Assembly: GCF_900105755.1 (NCBI RefSeq) | Contig: NZ_FNTQ01000001.1 | Coordinates: forward strand, 7,378,001 to 7,442,000 | DNA: 64,000 bases | DNA from: Streptomyces sp. Ag109_O5-10 | GTDB taxonomy: Bacteria; Actinomycetota; Actinomycetes; Streptomycetales; Streptomycetaceae | Direction of reading: 5' to 3' | Shown: positions 1-7,624 of the stretch, in pieces | Layout of the letters: the number at the start of each line of letters is the position of its first letter | Position numbering within the stretch: the first letter of the stretch is position 1 | Program-made: the position numbers and the translations under genes | The notes under the pieces: generated by a model | Told to the model about the DNA's origin: nothing | Databases searched by the model: none | What the model saw: the letters and a program-made list of their open reading frames with translations, nothing else

Positions 1-192
1 GGCGTACGCCACAGGAGTTCCCCGGAGAGGGTGAGAGGTCCGCCACGTGCCCCCGCGGCGGACTCGCGTACGCTGACATGTCACTCGCGTTCGCCGCGCG
101 GGCCGGAGACTTCCGCTCCTCTCCGGCCGTACGACGGGGAGTCCCCACCCCGCCGGTCCGCCCACGCGAGTGACCATCTGGGAGGTACGTAC

Positions 193-1815
193 ATGTCCGG
201 GACGACCACGGCCAACGTACGACCGCGTCGTCCGGCGGTGTCCGGGGCCGGTGCCGGTGCCAACCGCTGGGCCGTCCTCGTCGTCCTCTGCGTCAGCCTG
301 CTGCTGGTCGCCCTCGACGCGACCGTGCTGCACGTCGCGATGCCCGCCGTCACCGAGGACCTCAAGCCCGGCGCCATCGAACTGCTCTGGATCGTCGACG
401 TCTACCCGCTGGTCTGCGCCTCGCTGCTGATCCTGTTCGGCTCGCTCGGCGACCGGGTGGGCCGGCGGCGCGTCCTCCTCCTCGGCTACACCCTGTTCGG
501 CATCGCCTCCGCGGCGGCCGCCCTCGCGCCGAGCGCGGCGGCGTTGATCGGGGCCCGGGCACTGCTCGGGGTCGGCGGCGCGATGATCATGCCCGCGACC
601 CTCTCCATCCTCCGGGCGGTCTTCCCCGACCGGCGTGAGCGGGCCCTCGCGATCGGCATCTGGAGCGCGGTGGCGGCGGTCGGTGCGGCCGTCGGCCCCC
701 TCCTCGGCGGCTTCCTCCTCGAACACTTCTGGTGGGGCTCCGTCTTCCTGGTCAACATCCCGCTGATGCTGGTGAGCCTCCCGGTGGGGCGTCTCCTCCT
801 CCCCGAGTCCCGCGGCGACCGCGACGGCCCCTGGGACGTGCTCGGCGCGCTGATGGCCGCGGTCGGCCTGTTCGGCGTGGTGTTCGCCGTGAAGCGCCTC
901 GGCGGCGGCGAGCCGGCGGGCAGTGCGCTGACGGTGGCGCCGCTCGTGCTCGGCGCGCTGCTGCTGGTGCTGTTCGTCCGACGGCAACGACGGCGGACGT
1001 TCCCGCTGGTCGACCTGAAGATGTTCGCGCGGCCCGCGTTCTGCACGGCGGTGGGGTGCATCGTGCTGGCGATGCTGGCGCTGGTGGGTCTCGAGCTGAT
1101 CGCCGCGCAGTACCTGCAATTGGTGCTGGGCCTTTCGCCCTTGCAGACGGGGCTGCGGCTGCTGCCGCTGACGCTCGCCGCGATGGCGGCGGGGCTGGCC
1201 GGGGCGCGGCTGCTGCGACGGTTCGGGCCGCGCCGGATGGTGTGCTTCGGCTTCTGCCTGACCGCGGCGGCGGTGCTCACGCTGACGTCGATGGGCGGGA
1301 CCGACAACGCGGGTCTGCTGCTCCTCGGCTTCCTGCTGCTCGGCTTCGGTCTGGAGACCACGCTCTTCGGGGCGTACGAGTCGATGCTGAGCGAGGCGCC
1401 GGCGGCGCAGGCCGGCGGGGCGGCGGCGATCGGCGAGACGTCGTACCAGCTGGGCGCCGGGATCGGGATCGCGCTCCTCGGCAGCGTGATGAACGCGGCG
1501 TACGCGCCGGGGCTGGCCGGGGTGCCGGGGGTGCCGGCGTCGGCGTCCGCGTCCGCGGGGCGTTCGCTGGGCGAGGCGTACGAGGTCGCCGGGCGGCTGG
1601 GCGGGCCGACGGGGGCCGCGCTGCGGAGGGCGGCGCGGGACTCCTATGTGCACGGGCTGCATGTGACGTTGCTGGTGAGTGCGGGACTGCTGTTGCTGGG
1701 GGCGGTGATGGCGCTGCGGTTGCCGCGGGCGATGCAGTGCGAGGACGCCGACGCCGGGGTGCCGGTGGACCTCCCCGCCCCCAGGGAGGCGGAACGCTCC
1801 CGCGTCTCCGCGTAG
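193..1815 (+). CDS. DHA2-family (EmrB/QacA-like) MFS drug exporter
   Basis: Encodes a 540-residue integral membrane protein of the 14-helix DHA2 drug:H+ antiporter family. Visible features are the TM1 motif LDATVLHVAMP with Asp42, and MFS motif A as GSLGDRVGRRR at residues 83-93 between helices 2 and 3. Long hydrophobic segments follow to about residue 565 of the longer open frame, and the C-terminal tail is charged. The ATG at 193 was chosen because GGAGGT at 181-186 lies 6 bases upstream; the open frame extends further back but without a ribosome site. It stands alone, with no regulator next to it inside the window. The family exports cationic dyes and antibiotics; the substrate here cannot be told from sequence. 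Confidence 0.9.
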   Translation: MSGTTTANVRPRRPAVSGAGAGANRWAVLVVLCVSLLLVALDATVLHVAMPAVTEDLKPGAIELLWIVDVYPLVCASLLILFGSLGDRVGRRRVLLLGYTLFGIASAAAALAPSAAALIGARALLGVGGAMIMPATLSILRAVFPDRRERALAIGIWSAVAAVGAAVGPLLGGFLLEHFWWGSVFLVNIPLMLVSLPVGRLLLPESRGDRDGPWDVLGALMAAVGLFGVVFAVKRLGGGEPAGSALTVAPLVLGALLLVLFVRRQRRRTFPLVDLKMFARPAFCTAVGCIVLAMLALVGLELIAAQYLQLVLGLSPLQTGLRLLPLTLAAMAAGLAGARLLRRFGPRRMVCFGFCLTAAAVLTLTSMGGTDNAGLLLLGFLLLGFGLETTLFGAYESMLSEAPAAQAGGAAAIGETSYQLGAGIGIALLGSVMNAAYAPGLAGVPGVPASASASAGRSLGEAYEVAGRLGGPTGAALRRAARDSYVHGLHVTLLVSAGLLLLGAVMALRLPRAMQCEDADAGVPVDLPAPREAERSRVSA

Positions 1816-1847
1816 CCGACCGGGGCCTTCGCCGCCGACTTCTCCCA

Positions 1848-2042
1848 CCCACGCACCACCCGTGCGGGTGGGGGGAGGGGTGGGGGGATCTGTGGGGTTG
1901 GTTCTTCGTTGGCGGGTGCGGGGCGGGACTTCTCACACGCATGTCCCGCCGGTGCGGGTTGGGGGAGGGGTGGGGGGACCTGTGGGGGTGGTTCTTCGTT
2001 GGCGGGTGCGGGGCGGGGTGGCTCGCGCGGGTGGTGCGTGGG
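1848..2042. repeat. 195-bp element: two 67-bp direct repeats inside 15-bp inverted repeats
   Basis: A perfect 15-bp inverted repeat (CCCACGCACCACCCG at 1848-1862, its complement at 2028-2042) encloses two near-identical G-rich direct copies of about 67 bp, near 1863-1928 and 1953-2018. Each copy contains GGTTCTTCGTTGGCGGGTG. The G-rich strand is extreme even for this genome. It lies between the MFS gene and the acyl-CoA dehydrogenase and is not coding. It could be a miniature element, a terminator or a G-quadruplex-forming tract; I see no clear target-site duplication. Confidence 0.75.
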
Positions 2043-2063
2043 CGGGGGAACAGGGAGACTGCA

Positions 2064-2078
2064 ACTAGCGCTGCTAGT
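2064..2078. promoter_or_regulatory. operator-like palindrome upstream of gcdH-like gene
   Basis: ACTAGC-GCT-GCTAGT is a perfect 6+6 inverted repeat with a 3-base centre, 16 bases before the start codon of the acyl-CoA dehydrogenase. Extended to 18 bases (2063-2080) it matches 16/18 bases of a palindrome at 62088-62105, ahead of the aldehyde dehydrogenase. Such a short AT-containing palindrome is typical of a TetR- or GntR-family operator. The cognate regulator is not identified. Confidence 0.6.
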
Positions 2079-2094
2079 TTTGGGAGGGTTCTGA

Positions 2095-3288
2095 ATGTCC
2101 GCGTCCGTGAAGCTGCCTCCGTTCGATGCCGGTGACCCGCTCGGGATCGACGATCTCCTGGAGCCCGAGGATCTCGCCGTACGGGAGACCGTGCGGCGCT
2201 GGGCGGCGGACCGGGTGCTGCCGTTCGTCGCCGAGTGGTACGAGAGCGGGGAACTGCCCGGCATCCGGGAGCTCGCGAAGGAGCTCGGGTCGATCGGGGC
2301 CCTCGGGATGTCGCTCACCGGGTACGGGTGCGCCGGGGCGTCCGCCGTGCAGTACGGGCTCGCCTGTCTGGAGCTGGAGGCCGCCGACTCCGGCATCCGG
2401 TCGCTCGTGTCCGTGCAGGGGTCGCTCGCGATGTATGCCATTCATCGGTTCGGGAGCGAGGAGCAGAAGTCGCGGTGGCTGCCGGGCATGGCCGCGGGTG
2501 ACGTCATCGGGTGCTTCGGGCTCACCGAACCCGATCACGGGTCCGACCCCGCCGCCATGCGGACCTACGCCCGGCGTGACGCCGGCGGCGACTGGGTGCT
2601 GAGCGGGCGGAAGATGTGGATCACCAACGGGTCGGTCGCGGGCGTCGCCGTCGTGTGGGCGCAGACGGACAACGGGATCCGGGGGTTCGCCGTGCCCACG
2701 GACACCCCCGGGTTCTCGGCACCGGAGATCAGGCACAAGTGGTCACTGCGGGCCAGTGTCACCAGTGAGCTGGTGCTGGACGACGTGCGGCTGCCGGCCG
2801 ACGCCGTGCTGCCGGAGGTCACCGGGCTGAAGGGGCCGCTCAGCTGTCTGTCGCACGCCCGGTACGGGATCGTGTGGGGCGCCATGGGAGCGGCACGCAC
2901 CTGCTTCGAGACCGCCGTCGACTACGCGAAGTCGCGCGAGCAGTTCGGCCGGCCCATCGGCGGCTTCCAGCTCACCCAGGCGAAGCTCGCGGACATGGCG
3001 GTCGAACTGCACAAGGGGATCCTGCTCGCCCATCACCTGGGGCGGCGGATGGATGCCGGCCGCCTGCGTCCCGAGCAGGTCAGCTTCGGCAAGCTCAACA
3101 ACGTACGCGAGGCCATCGAGATCTGCCGTACCGCGCGGACGATCCTCGGGGCGAACGGGATCTCGCTGGAGTACCCCGTGATGCGGCACGCGACCAACCT
3201 CGAATCGGTGCTCACCTACGAGGGCACCGTCGAGATGCACCAGCTGGTGCTGGGCAAGGCGCTCACCGGGCTCGACGCCTTCCGGTGA
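2095..3288 (+). CDS. acyl-CoA dehydrogenase, glutaryl-CoA dehydrogenase-like
   Basis: A 397-residue FAD enzyme with the full acyl-CoA dehydrogenase fold, matching the length of glutaryl-CoA dehydrogenase (about 390). CFGLTEPDHGSDP is the middle-domain FAD/substrate signature. The YEGTVEMHQLVLGKALTGL block near the C-terminus places the catalytic base at Glu376 and has the GcdH-like ending. The family oxidises acyl-CoA (for GcdH, glutaryl-CoA to crotonyl-CoA with CO2) in lysine/tryptophan breakdown and passes electrons to ETF. The ATG follows GGGAGG by 6 bases. It is monocistronic, with an operator-like palindrome just upstream. The glutaryl substrate is inferred from overall similarity; another short or branched acyl-CoA is possible. 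Confidence 0.75.
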   Translation: MSASVKLPPFDAGDPLGIDDLLEPEDLAVRETVRRWAADRVLPFVAEWYESGELPGIRELAKELGSIGALGMSLTGYGCAGASAVQYGLACLELEAADSGIRSLVSVQGSLAMYAIHRFGSEEQKSRWLPGMAAGDVIGCFGLTEPDHGSDPAAMRTYARRDAGGDWVLSGRKMWITNGSVAGVAVVWAQTDNGIRGFAVPTDTPGFSAPEIRHKWSLRASVTSELVLDDVRLPADAVLPEVTGLKGPLSCLSHARYGIVWGAMGAARTCFETAVDYAKSREQFGRPIGGFQLTQAKLADMAVELHKGILLAHHLGRRMDAGRLRPEQVSFGKLNNVREAIEICRTARTILGANGISLEYPVMRHATNLESVLTYEGTVEMHQLVLGKALTGLDAFR

Positions 3289-3302
3289 ACCCCACGGCGG
3301 GG

Positions 3303-3324
3303 GCAGGGCCGGTGAGGGCCCTGC
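3303..3324. terminator. hairpin between convergent acyl-CoA dehydrogenase and sepF genes
   Basis: GCAGGGCC and GGCCCTGC form a perfect 8-bp stem around a 6-base loop, placed 15 bases after one stop and 2 bases after the convergent gene's stop. It has no U tract, as is common in Streptomyces. It probably terminates both genes. Confidence 0.6.
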
Positions 3325-3325
3325 C

Positions 3326-3766
3326 TCAGCTCTGGTTGAAGAAGCCGTCCTCGCGGCGCCTGGCCGGCTCACCGCTGACGATCTCGGTGTTCGCGGGGGT
3401 CAGCAGGAAGACCCGGTTGGCGACCCGCTCGATCGTGCCGCGCAGGCCGAAGGTCAGCCCGGCCGCGAAGTCGACGACACGCTTGGCGTCGCCCGGCTCC
3501 ATGGCCGTGAGGTTCACGATGACCGGCACGCCCTCGCGGAACAGCTCGCCGAGCGCGCGGGCGTCCCGGAAGCTGTCCGGGGTGACCGTGCCGATCCGGC
3601 GGCCCTTCTCCTCGGCGGTGTCCGTGGCCACCTTGACCCGGGGGTCGGTGACCCAGGCATCCCCGGGCTGCTCGGTCCCTTCGGAGTAGTCGTCGTCGTA
3701 GTAACGCTCGTCATCGTTGTCGTCGACGAGGCCGAGCCAGGCACTCGCCTTGCGTACCGATCCCAT
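3326..3766 (-). CDS. sepF: SepF-like cell-division protein (standalone paralogue)
   Basis: A 146-residue protein. Its N-terminus (MGSVRKASAWLGL) matches the amphipathic membrane-binding helix of SepF. A very acidic linker (YYDDDYSEG) follows, then the SepF core from about residue 45, with VIVNLTAMEPGDAKRVVDFA and the FGLRGTIERVANRVFLLTP ending. SepF links FtsZ filaments to the membrane at the septum. Actinomycetes usually keep one copy beside ftsZ and ylmD/E; this one is alone, so it is probably one of the extra SepF paralogues of Streptomyces. GAGGAGG precedes the ATG. Whether it binds FtsZ or acts elsewhere is not visible. Confidence 0.85.
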   Translation of the reverse strand: MGSVRKASAWLGLVDDNDDERYYDDDYSEGTEQPGDAWVTDPRVKVATDTAEEKGRRIGTVTPDSFRDARALGELFREGVPVIVNLTAMEPGDAKRVVDFAAGLTFGLRGTIERVANRVFLLTPANTEIVSGEPARRREDGFFNQS

Positions 3767-4400
3767 GGACGCCTCCTCTCACAGCGGTCTTTCTTGCTTC
3801 CGCATCCCTATGGTCGTCCATGATGCGGATGTCGCGCCAAGTGGATAGACGCCGCACGGGGGGTTTGTGACGGTACTGGTGCAGAGCCAAAACGTCGAGA
3901 GCCCAGGTACCCCAAGGGCGGTGGCTCACACTCCTGCTGACTGAGAGTGAAATATGATTGTTCCCGGCGTACGGGTGATGAACGGTGCGTCCGGGTGAAC
4001 GGGCGGAGGCGGCCCGGAGTCTCCTCGCCGCGCCTTCCTGCCCTCTTCAACCTGCCCGCGGGGCGGTCTGACGCCCACTCAGGTCGCCGCGCCCGGCTCG
4101 GGTGCGGCGGCGGGCGGCGTCAACCGGGTTGCGCGCCCGTCACCGTATACGGAAGTACGACGGCCGGACCGCCGCCTCGGGATTCACCTTGATCCTGTTT
4201 CCGTGTCGTAAAACAAAAACATGATCGGGTACCCGCTGCCCGGATAGGTTCGCCGGCCGGAGCGCGGAGCCATTTCTCCCCGGTTCGCGCGTCCGGCAAC
4301 TCGCTTCTTGATTAAGGAACTCACCGGATACGCCGGTGGCGTGAGGCCGCGCGCCAGGCGCCGTGGGGCGCGGGTTGTGCGGCGAGTGCATGTCGTACGT

Positions 4401-4442
4401 GGTTGCTCGCGCAGTTCCCCGCGCCCCTTTGGGGGTGCGTTG
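4401..4442. repeat. dispersed Streptomyces GCGCAGTTCCCCGCGCCCC repeat
   Basis: GCGCAGTTCCCCGCGCCCC followed by a T/G-rich complement is the commonest short intergenic repeat of streptomycete chromosomes (recognised from memory). Diverged relatives lie at 42612-42680 and 49939-49971 in this window. These repeats often sit at gene ends and may fold into hairpins. Confidence 0.7.
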
Positions 4443-4678
4443 ACGCGGCGGCTGTTTTCGAGGGGAGGGGGTGCGTGTGAAGGCAGGGAGAACGCGAGGA
4501 GTCCCCGCTGTTCGCGGGGCAGGCAGGGGGTCAGCTCAACAGGAACAGGACCACACTCGACCGAAGTCGATGTGGGAGCGGGTGACCAGCCACTGCTGCG
4601 GATGCATGGGCCAAGTGGAACAGGTCTCCGGTTTTCCGTCAACCGACCTGAGACGCGCCGCTCACACTCTGGACACCC

Positions 4679-4709
4679 TTGACAACGAGGGGAAACGGCA
4701 CCGTAGAGT
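4679..4709 (+). promoter_or_regulatory. sigma70-type promoter for the flavin operon
   Basis: TTGACA at 4679-4684 and TAGAGT at 4704-4709 match the vegetative -35 and -10 consensus with a slightly long 19-base spacer. Transcription would start near 4716, about 117 bases before the first micro-ORF at 4833. No other promoter-like pair is evident before the operon. Confidence 0.5.
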
Positions 4710-4832
4710 CGACGGACGGCCCTGCTGAGGGGCTCGGCCGTAAAGGCGCCGTACTCCGGCGCTCTGTGTGAAGGCACCCGCACCCCGTGTGCGCGTCCAC
4801 CGTGTTCGATTGATCCGCCACGGAGCCTTCGC

Positions 4833-4913
4833 ATGTCTTCCGAGACCCTTGCCAGAACCGCCACCGCCACCGTCCGCGCCTCCGGCATACCCGCGCCCGG
4901 GGCTGCCCGATGA
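4833..4913 (+). CDS. 26-aa micro-ORF overlapping the FAD protein start
   Basis: ATG at 4833 is preceded by GGAG 8 bases upstream and encodes a 26-residue Ala/Thr-rich peptide that starts MSSETLART and ends PGAAR. Its TGA overlaps the ATG of the next gene (ATGA, 4910-4913), so ribosomes finishing it could restart directly on the FAD protein. The peptide matches no family I know. It is one of three micro-ORFs with the same arrangement in this operon. It could be a leader that sets translation of the main gene, a real small protein, or chance. Confidence 0.45.
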   Translation: MSSETLARTATATVRASGIPAPGAAR

Positions 4914-6664
4914 GGCCCCAGCTGGTGATCGTGGGAGCCGGGCCGCGCGGGACCGGACTCCTGGAGCGGATCGCCGCCAACGCGCCCGAACTGTACGCCG
5001 GTTGCGGGCTCGACATCCACCTGGTCGACCCGCATCCGCCGGGCGCCGGGCGCATCTGGCGGGCCGCCCAGTCGCCGCTGCTGTGGATGAACTCGCACGC
5101 CGAGGACGTCACCATGTTCACGGACGAGACGGTGCGGATGGCCGGCCCGGTGCGGGAGGGCCCCACCCTGCACGAGTGGGCCGGCCTGGACGGCCGTACC
5201 TTCGCCGACCGGCAGATCCAGGGCCGCTATCTGCGCCACGTCCACGACCGCGCCGTCGCCGACCTCCCGGACGGCATCACCGTCCACCACCACCCGCGCC
5301 GGGCCCTGCGGGTCAGCGGGCCCCGCGAGGGCCGCCAGCAGGTCTGGCTGGAGGGCCGCCCGCGCCCGCTCCTCGCCGACCTCGTCGTCCTCGCCCTTGG
5401 CCACCTGGACGCCGAACTCGACCCGGAGCAGGCCGCGTTGGCCGCGTACGCCGACGAGCACGGCCTGGTCCACCTGCCGCCCGACTTCACCGCCGACAGC
5501 GACCTGTCCGCGCTGCGGCCCGGCGAACCGGTGCTCGTGCGGGGGTTCGGGCTCGCCTTCGTCGACCTGATGGTGCTGCTCACCGAGGGGCGGGGCGGCC
5601 ACTACGACGGCGACACCTACGTGCCGTCCGGGCAGGAGCCGGTGCTGTACGTCGGGTCGCGGCGCGGCGTGCCGTACCACTCGAAGATCGGGTACGACTG
5701 GACCGGCGAACGCCCGCCGCTGCCCCGTTTCCTCGGCCCCGCCGAGACCGACGCGCTGCTGGCCAGGACCGGGGGCTTCGACTTCCGGCGGGACGTGTGG
5801 CCGCTGGTGGCGAAGGAGCTGGGCTTCGCGCACTACCACCGGCTGTTCACCGTCCATCCCGAGCGGACGGCCGTCGCCTGGCCGGACTTCGAGGAGAAGT
5901 ACGCCGCGGCCGAGGGCGAGGCGGAAGTGCGGGCGCTGGTGGCGGCCGCCGTACCCGACCCGGCCGACCGGCTCGACCTCGAGGCGCTGGACCACCCGCT
6001 GGACGGGGTGCGGTACGAGTCCCACGAGGAGTTCCAGGAGGGGCTGCGCGGCTACCTCGAGGCGGACCTGGACCGCCGGCACGATCCCGCGTACAGCGCC
6101 GACCTGGCGGTGTTCCTCGGACTGCTCTCCGTCTACGGGCAGCTGGTCCGCCTCGGCGACATCGGGTCCTGGTGGCACGGGTTCTTCAGCTACCTCGCCT
6201 CCGGGCCGCCCGGCCCCCGGCTGCGGCAGATGCTCGCGCTGTCCCGGGCCGGGGTGCTGCGGTTCGTCGGCGCCGGGATGACGGTGACGGCCGAGGACGG
6301 GGTGTTCCGGGCGTCCGCCGACACGGTTCCCGGGTTCGCCGTGGAGGCGCGGGCCCTGGTCGAGGCGCGGCTGCCCGAGCCCACCGTCGGGCGGGCCCGG
6401 GACACGCTGCTGCGCGGGCTGCCCGCCGACGAGGCCGCCGAGACCGCCGACGGCCTGCTCAGGGTGGACCCCGCCGACGGGCGGATCCTCGACGGGGCCG
6501 GGCGGCCGCATCCCCGGCGGTTCGCGCTCGGGCCGTTCACGAACGGCCGTACGCCCGGCGCGTTCACCCGGCCGCGCACCGGAGGGCCGGCGTTCCGGCA
6601 GAACGACGCCACGGCGCGCGCGGCCCTCGCCTTCCTGGCCGACCTGGCGGGAGCCGGGTCATGA
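4910..6664 (+). CDS. FAD/NAD(P)-binding protein (NAD_binding_9 type)
   Basis: A 584-residue protein opening with the dinucleotide-binding strand-loop-helix QLVIVGAGPRGTGLLERIA (residues 3-21), as in the FAD-NAD(P)-binding proteins related to lysine/ornithine N-monooxygenases. Later blocks MNSHAEDVTMFTD and ADRQIQGRYLRHVHDRA, and a second nucleotide-binding stretch around DLVVLALGHLD, are typical of this group. The group is annotated but has no settled reaction. It is the first large gene of the operon. Its start overlaps the 26-aa ORF and its stop overlaps the next micro-ORF (ATGA at 6661-6664). Partnership with the downstream flavin oxidoreductase suggests a flavin redox pathway; the substrate is unknown. 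Confidence 0.8.
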   Translation: MRPQLVIVGAGPRGTGLLERIAANAPELYAGCGLDIHLVDPHPPGAGRIWRAAQSPLLWMNSHAEDVTMFTDETVRMAGPVREGPTLHEWAGLDGRTFADRQIQGRYLRHVHDRAVADLPDGITVHHHPRRALRVSGPREGRQQVWLEGRPRPLLADLVVLALGHLDAELDPEQAALAAYADEHGLVHLPPDFTADSDLSALRPGEPVLVRGFGLAFVDLMVLLTEGRGGHYDGDTYVPSGQEPVLYVGSRRGVPYHSKIGYDWTGERPPLPRFLGPAETDALLARTGGFDFRRDVWPLVAKELGFAHYHRLFTVHPERTAVAWPDFEEKYAAAEGEAEVRALVAAAVPDPADRLDLEALDHPLDGVRYESHEEFQEGLRGYLEADLDRRHDPAYSADLAVFLGLLSVYGQLVRLGDIGSWWHGFFSYLASGPPGPRLRQMLALSRAGVLRFVGAGMTVTAEDGVFRASADTVPGFAVEARALVEARLPEPTVGRARDTLLRGLPADEAAETADGLLRVDPADGRILDGAGRPHPRRFALGPFTNGRTPGAFTRPRTGGPAFRQNDATARAALAFLADLAGAGS

Positions 6665-6726
6665 ACGGGCGTCACGGCCGGCGCGGGTCTGTCTTACAAG
6701 CTGTCCTACAGGGAGGTTCGTGGTGA
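6661..6726 (+). CDS. 21-aa micro-ORF with a TTA codon between FAD and LLM genes
   Basis: The ATG overlaps the preceding stop (ATGA) and the TGA overlaps the ATG of the LLM gene (TGATG, 6724-6728), so the micro-ORF bridges the two genes exactly. The peptide runs MNGRHGRRGS then a VLQ-A-VLQ repeat, encoded by a repeated TGTCYTACA DNA motif. Codon 12 (6694-6696) is TTA, the leucine codon that in Streptomyces needs the developmentally controlled bldA tRNA. The LLM gene's GGGAGG lies inside this ORF. It may tie LLM translation to bldA, or it may be fortuitous. Confidence 0.4.
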   Translation: MNGRHGRRGSVLQAVLQGGSW

Positions 6727-7556
6727 TGACCGGCTCGTACGGCCGGGGGCCGCTGCATCTGGCCGCCGCGGTGGATCAGGCCGGCGTGTTCGACGTGGAG
6801 CGCTGCGTCGAGCTGGCGCGGCTGGCCGAGAGCGGCGGGCTGGACTTCGTGACGCTCGACGACCGGTTCGGGTGGCCGGAGACCGACGCGGTGGGCGCAC
6901 TGGCGCAGGTGGCCCCGGCCACCCGGCGGATCGGGCTGGTGCCGGTGACGGCCGGCCCCGGGGCCGGCGTCGCCCACCTCGACCGGGTGAGCCGGGGCCG
7001 GGTCGGCCGGTGGACCGAGACCCCGGGGGCCGCGCCGGAGCAGGCCGCGCCGGAGCAGTTGGTCCGGGTGGCCGACGCCACCGAGCCCGCCGCCCGGCAG
7101 GCCGCCGCCCGGTACGCCGACGTCGCCCTGGTGCGGGCCGCGACCTCCGCGCAGGCCGCCGCCGTACGGGAGGAACTGCGGGGGCAGGCGGCGGAGTTCG
7201 GGCGGGAGCCGGAGGCCCTGCGGGTGCTGGTGAGCCTTCTGGTGGATCTGGGCGACGGGGAGCGCGCGGCCGAGCCGGGGCACGGGGGCGGCGGGCCCCG
7301 GCAGACCGTGCAGGGGCCGCTGTACCGGGGTGGTCCGGTGGATCTGGCGGAGCTGGTCGCCGGCTGGCACGGCGAGGGCGCCACCGACGGCTTCCACCTG
7401 GTCCCCGCCGAGTCGCGCCGCGACCTGGAGCGCCTGGTCAACGGCACCGTGGCGCTCCTTCAGCACCGCGGCCTCTTCCGCACCTTCTACCCGGGCAGCA
7501 CCCTGCGAGAGCACCTCGGCCTCGCCCGGCCCGCCGGGCAACTCACGGCACCGTGA
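6726..7556 (+). CDS. LLM-class flavin-dependent oxidoreductase (short form)
   Basis: A 276-residue protein of the bacterial luciferase-like family (F420/FMN monooxygenases). The N-terminal strand LHLAAAVDQAG, LARLAESGGLDFVTLDD and the closing FRTFYPGSTLREHLGL block are typical of the NtaA/SnaA/DszA branch. That branch normally has 350-450 residues, so this copy lacks an internal region. The family uses reduced flavin and O2 to oxidise or cleave small substrates such as sulfonates or aminopolycarboxylates. The ATG at 6726 is 9 bases after GGAGG; in-frame GTGs at 6720 and 6723 are alternatives. Its place between an FAD protein and a DUF1684 protein suggests one redox pathway. Confidence 0.75.
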   Translation: MTGSYGRGPLHLAAAVDQAGVFDVERCVELARLAESGGLDFVTLDDRFGWPETDAVGALAQVAPATRRIGLVPVTAGPGAGVAHLDRVSRGRVGRWTETPGAAPEQAAPEQLVRVADATEPAARQAAARYADVALVRAATSAQAAAVREELRGQAAEFGREPEALRVLVSLLVDLGDGERAAEPGHGGGGPRQTVQGPLYRGGPVDLAELVAGWHGEGATDGFHLVPAESRRDLERLVNGTVALLQHRGLFRTFYPGSTLREHLGLARPAGQLTAP

Positions 7557-7579
7557 AATACCTTGCGCAGAGGAGAGGC

Positions 7580-7624
7580 ATGACAGGAGCGACGACGGAG
7601 CCGACGGAAGGACTGATCGTATGA
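7580..7624 (+). CDS. 14-aa micro-ORF overlapping the DUF1684 start
   Basis: ATG at 7580 has the best ribosome site of the three micro-ORFs (AGGAGAGG at 7570-7577). It encodes MTGATTEPTEGLIV, and its TGA overlaps the start of the DUF1684 gene (ATGA at 7621-7624). The arrangement repeats what is seen before the FAD and LLM genes. A short leader for translational coupling is the simplest reading. Confidence 0.45.
   Translation: MTGATTEPTEGLIV

Larger units (their letters stand above)
3767..4832. other. gene-poor kilobase with hairpins, a repeat and a promoter
   Basis: No convincing protein gene. It holds the sepF 5' region, a locally AT-richer patch near 4185-4320 (rare here), and a copy of the dispersed Streptomyces repeat around 4401-4442. 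There is a small hairpin at 4503-4519 (CCCCGC/GCGGGG), an imperfect stem-loop at 4551-4575 (CCACACTCGAC/GTCGATGTGG), and a promoter-like TTGACA/TAGAGT pair at 4679-4709. Long antisense open frames here have no start signal and only reflect high GC. Confidence 0.6.

Noticed and set aside
4582..4729. Cys-rich frame VTSHCCGCMG ending DGRPC
   Set aside because: It overlaps the promoter-like TTGACA/TAGAGT pair and has no ribosome site, so I do not call it a gene.
4768..4860. Possible cysteine-type leader peptide (RVHRVRLIRHGAFAC) before the flavin operon
   Set aside because: The spacing loosely recalls actinobacterial sulfur-gene leader peptides, but the frame does not stop after the Cys and the His-Val-Asp-Leu core is missing.
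4184..6511. 775-codon antisense open frame across the FAD gene
   Set aside because: It is Pro/Gly/Arg/Val-rich, has no ribosome site, and lies opposite a gene with clear motifs; long antisense frames are a by-product of high GC third positions.
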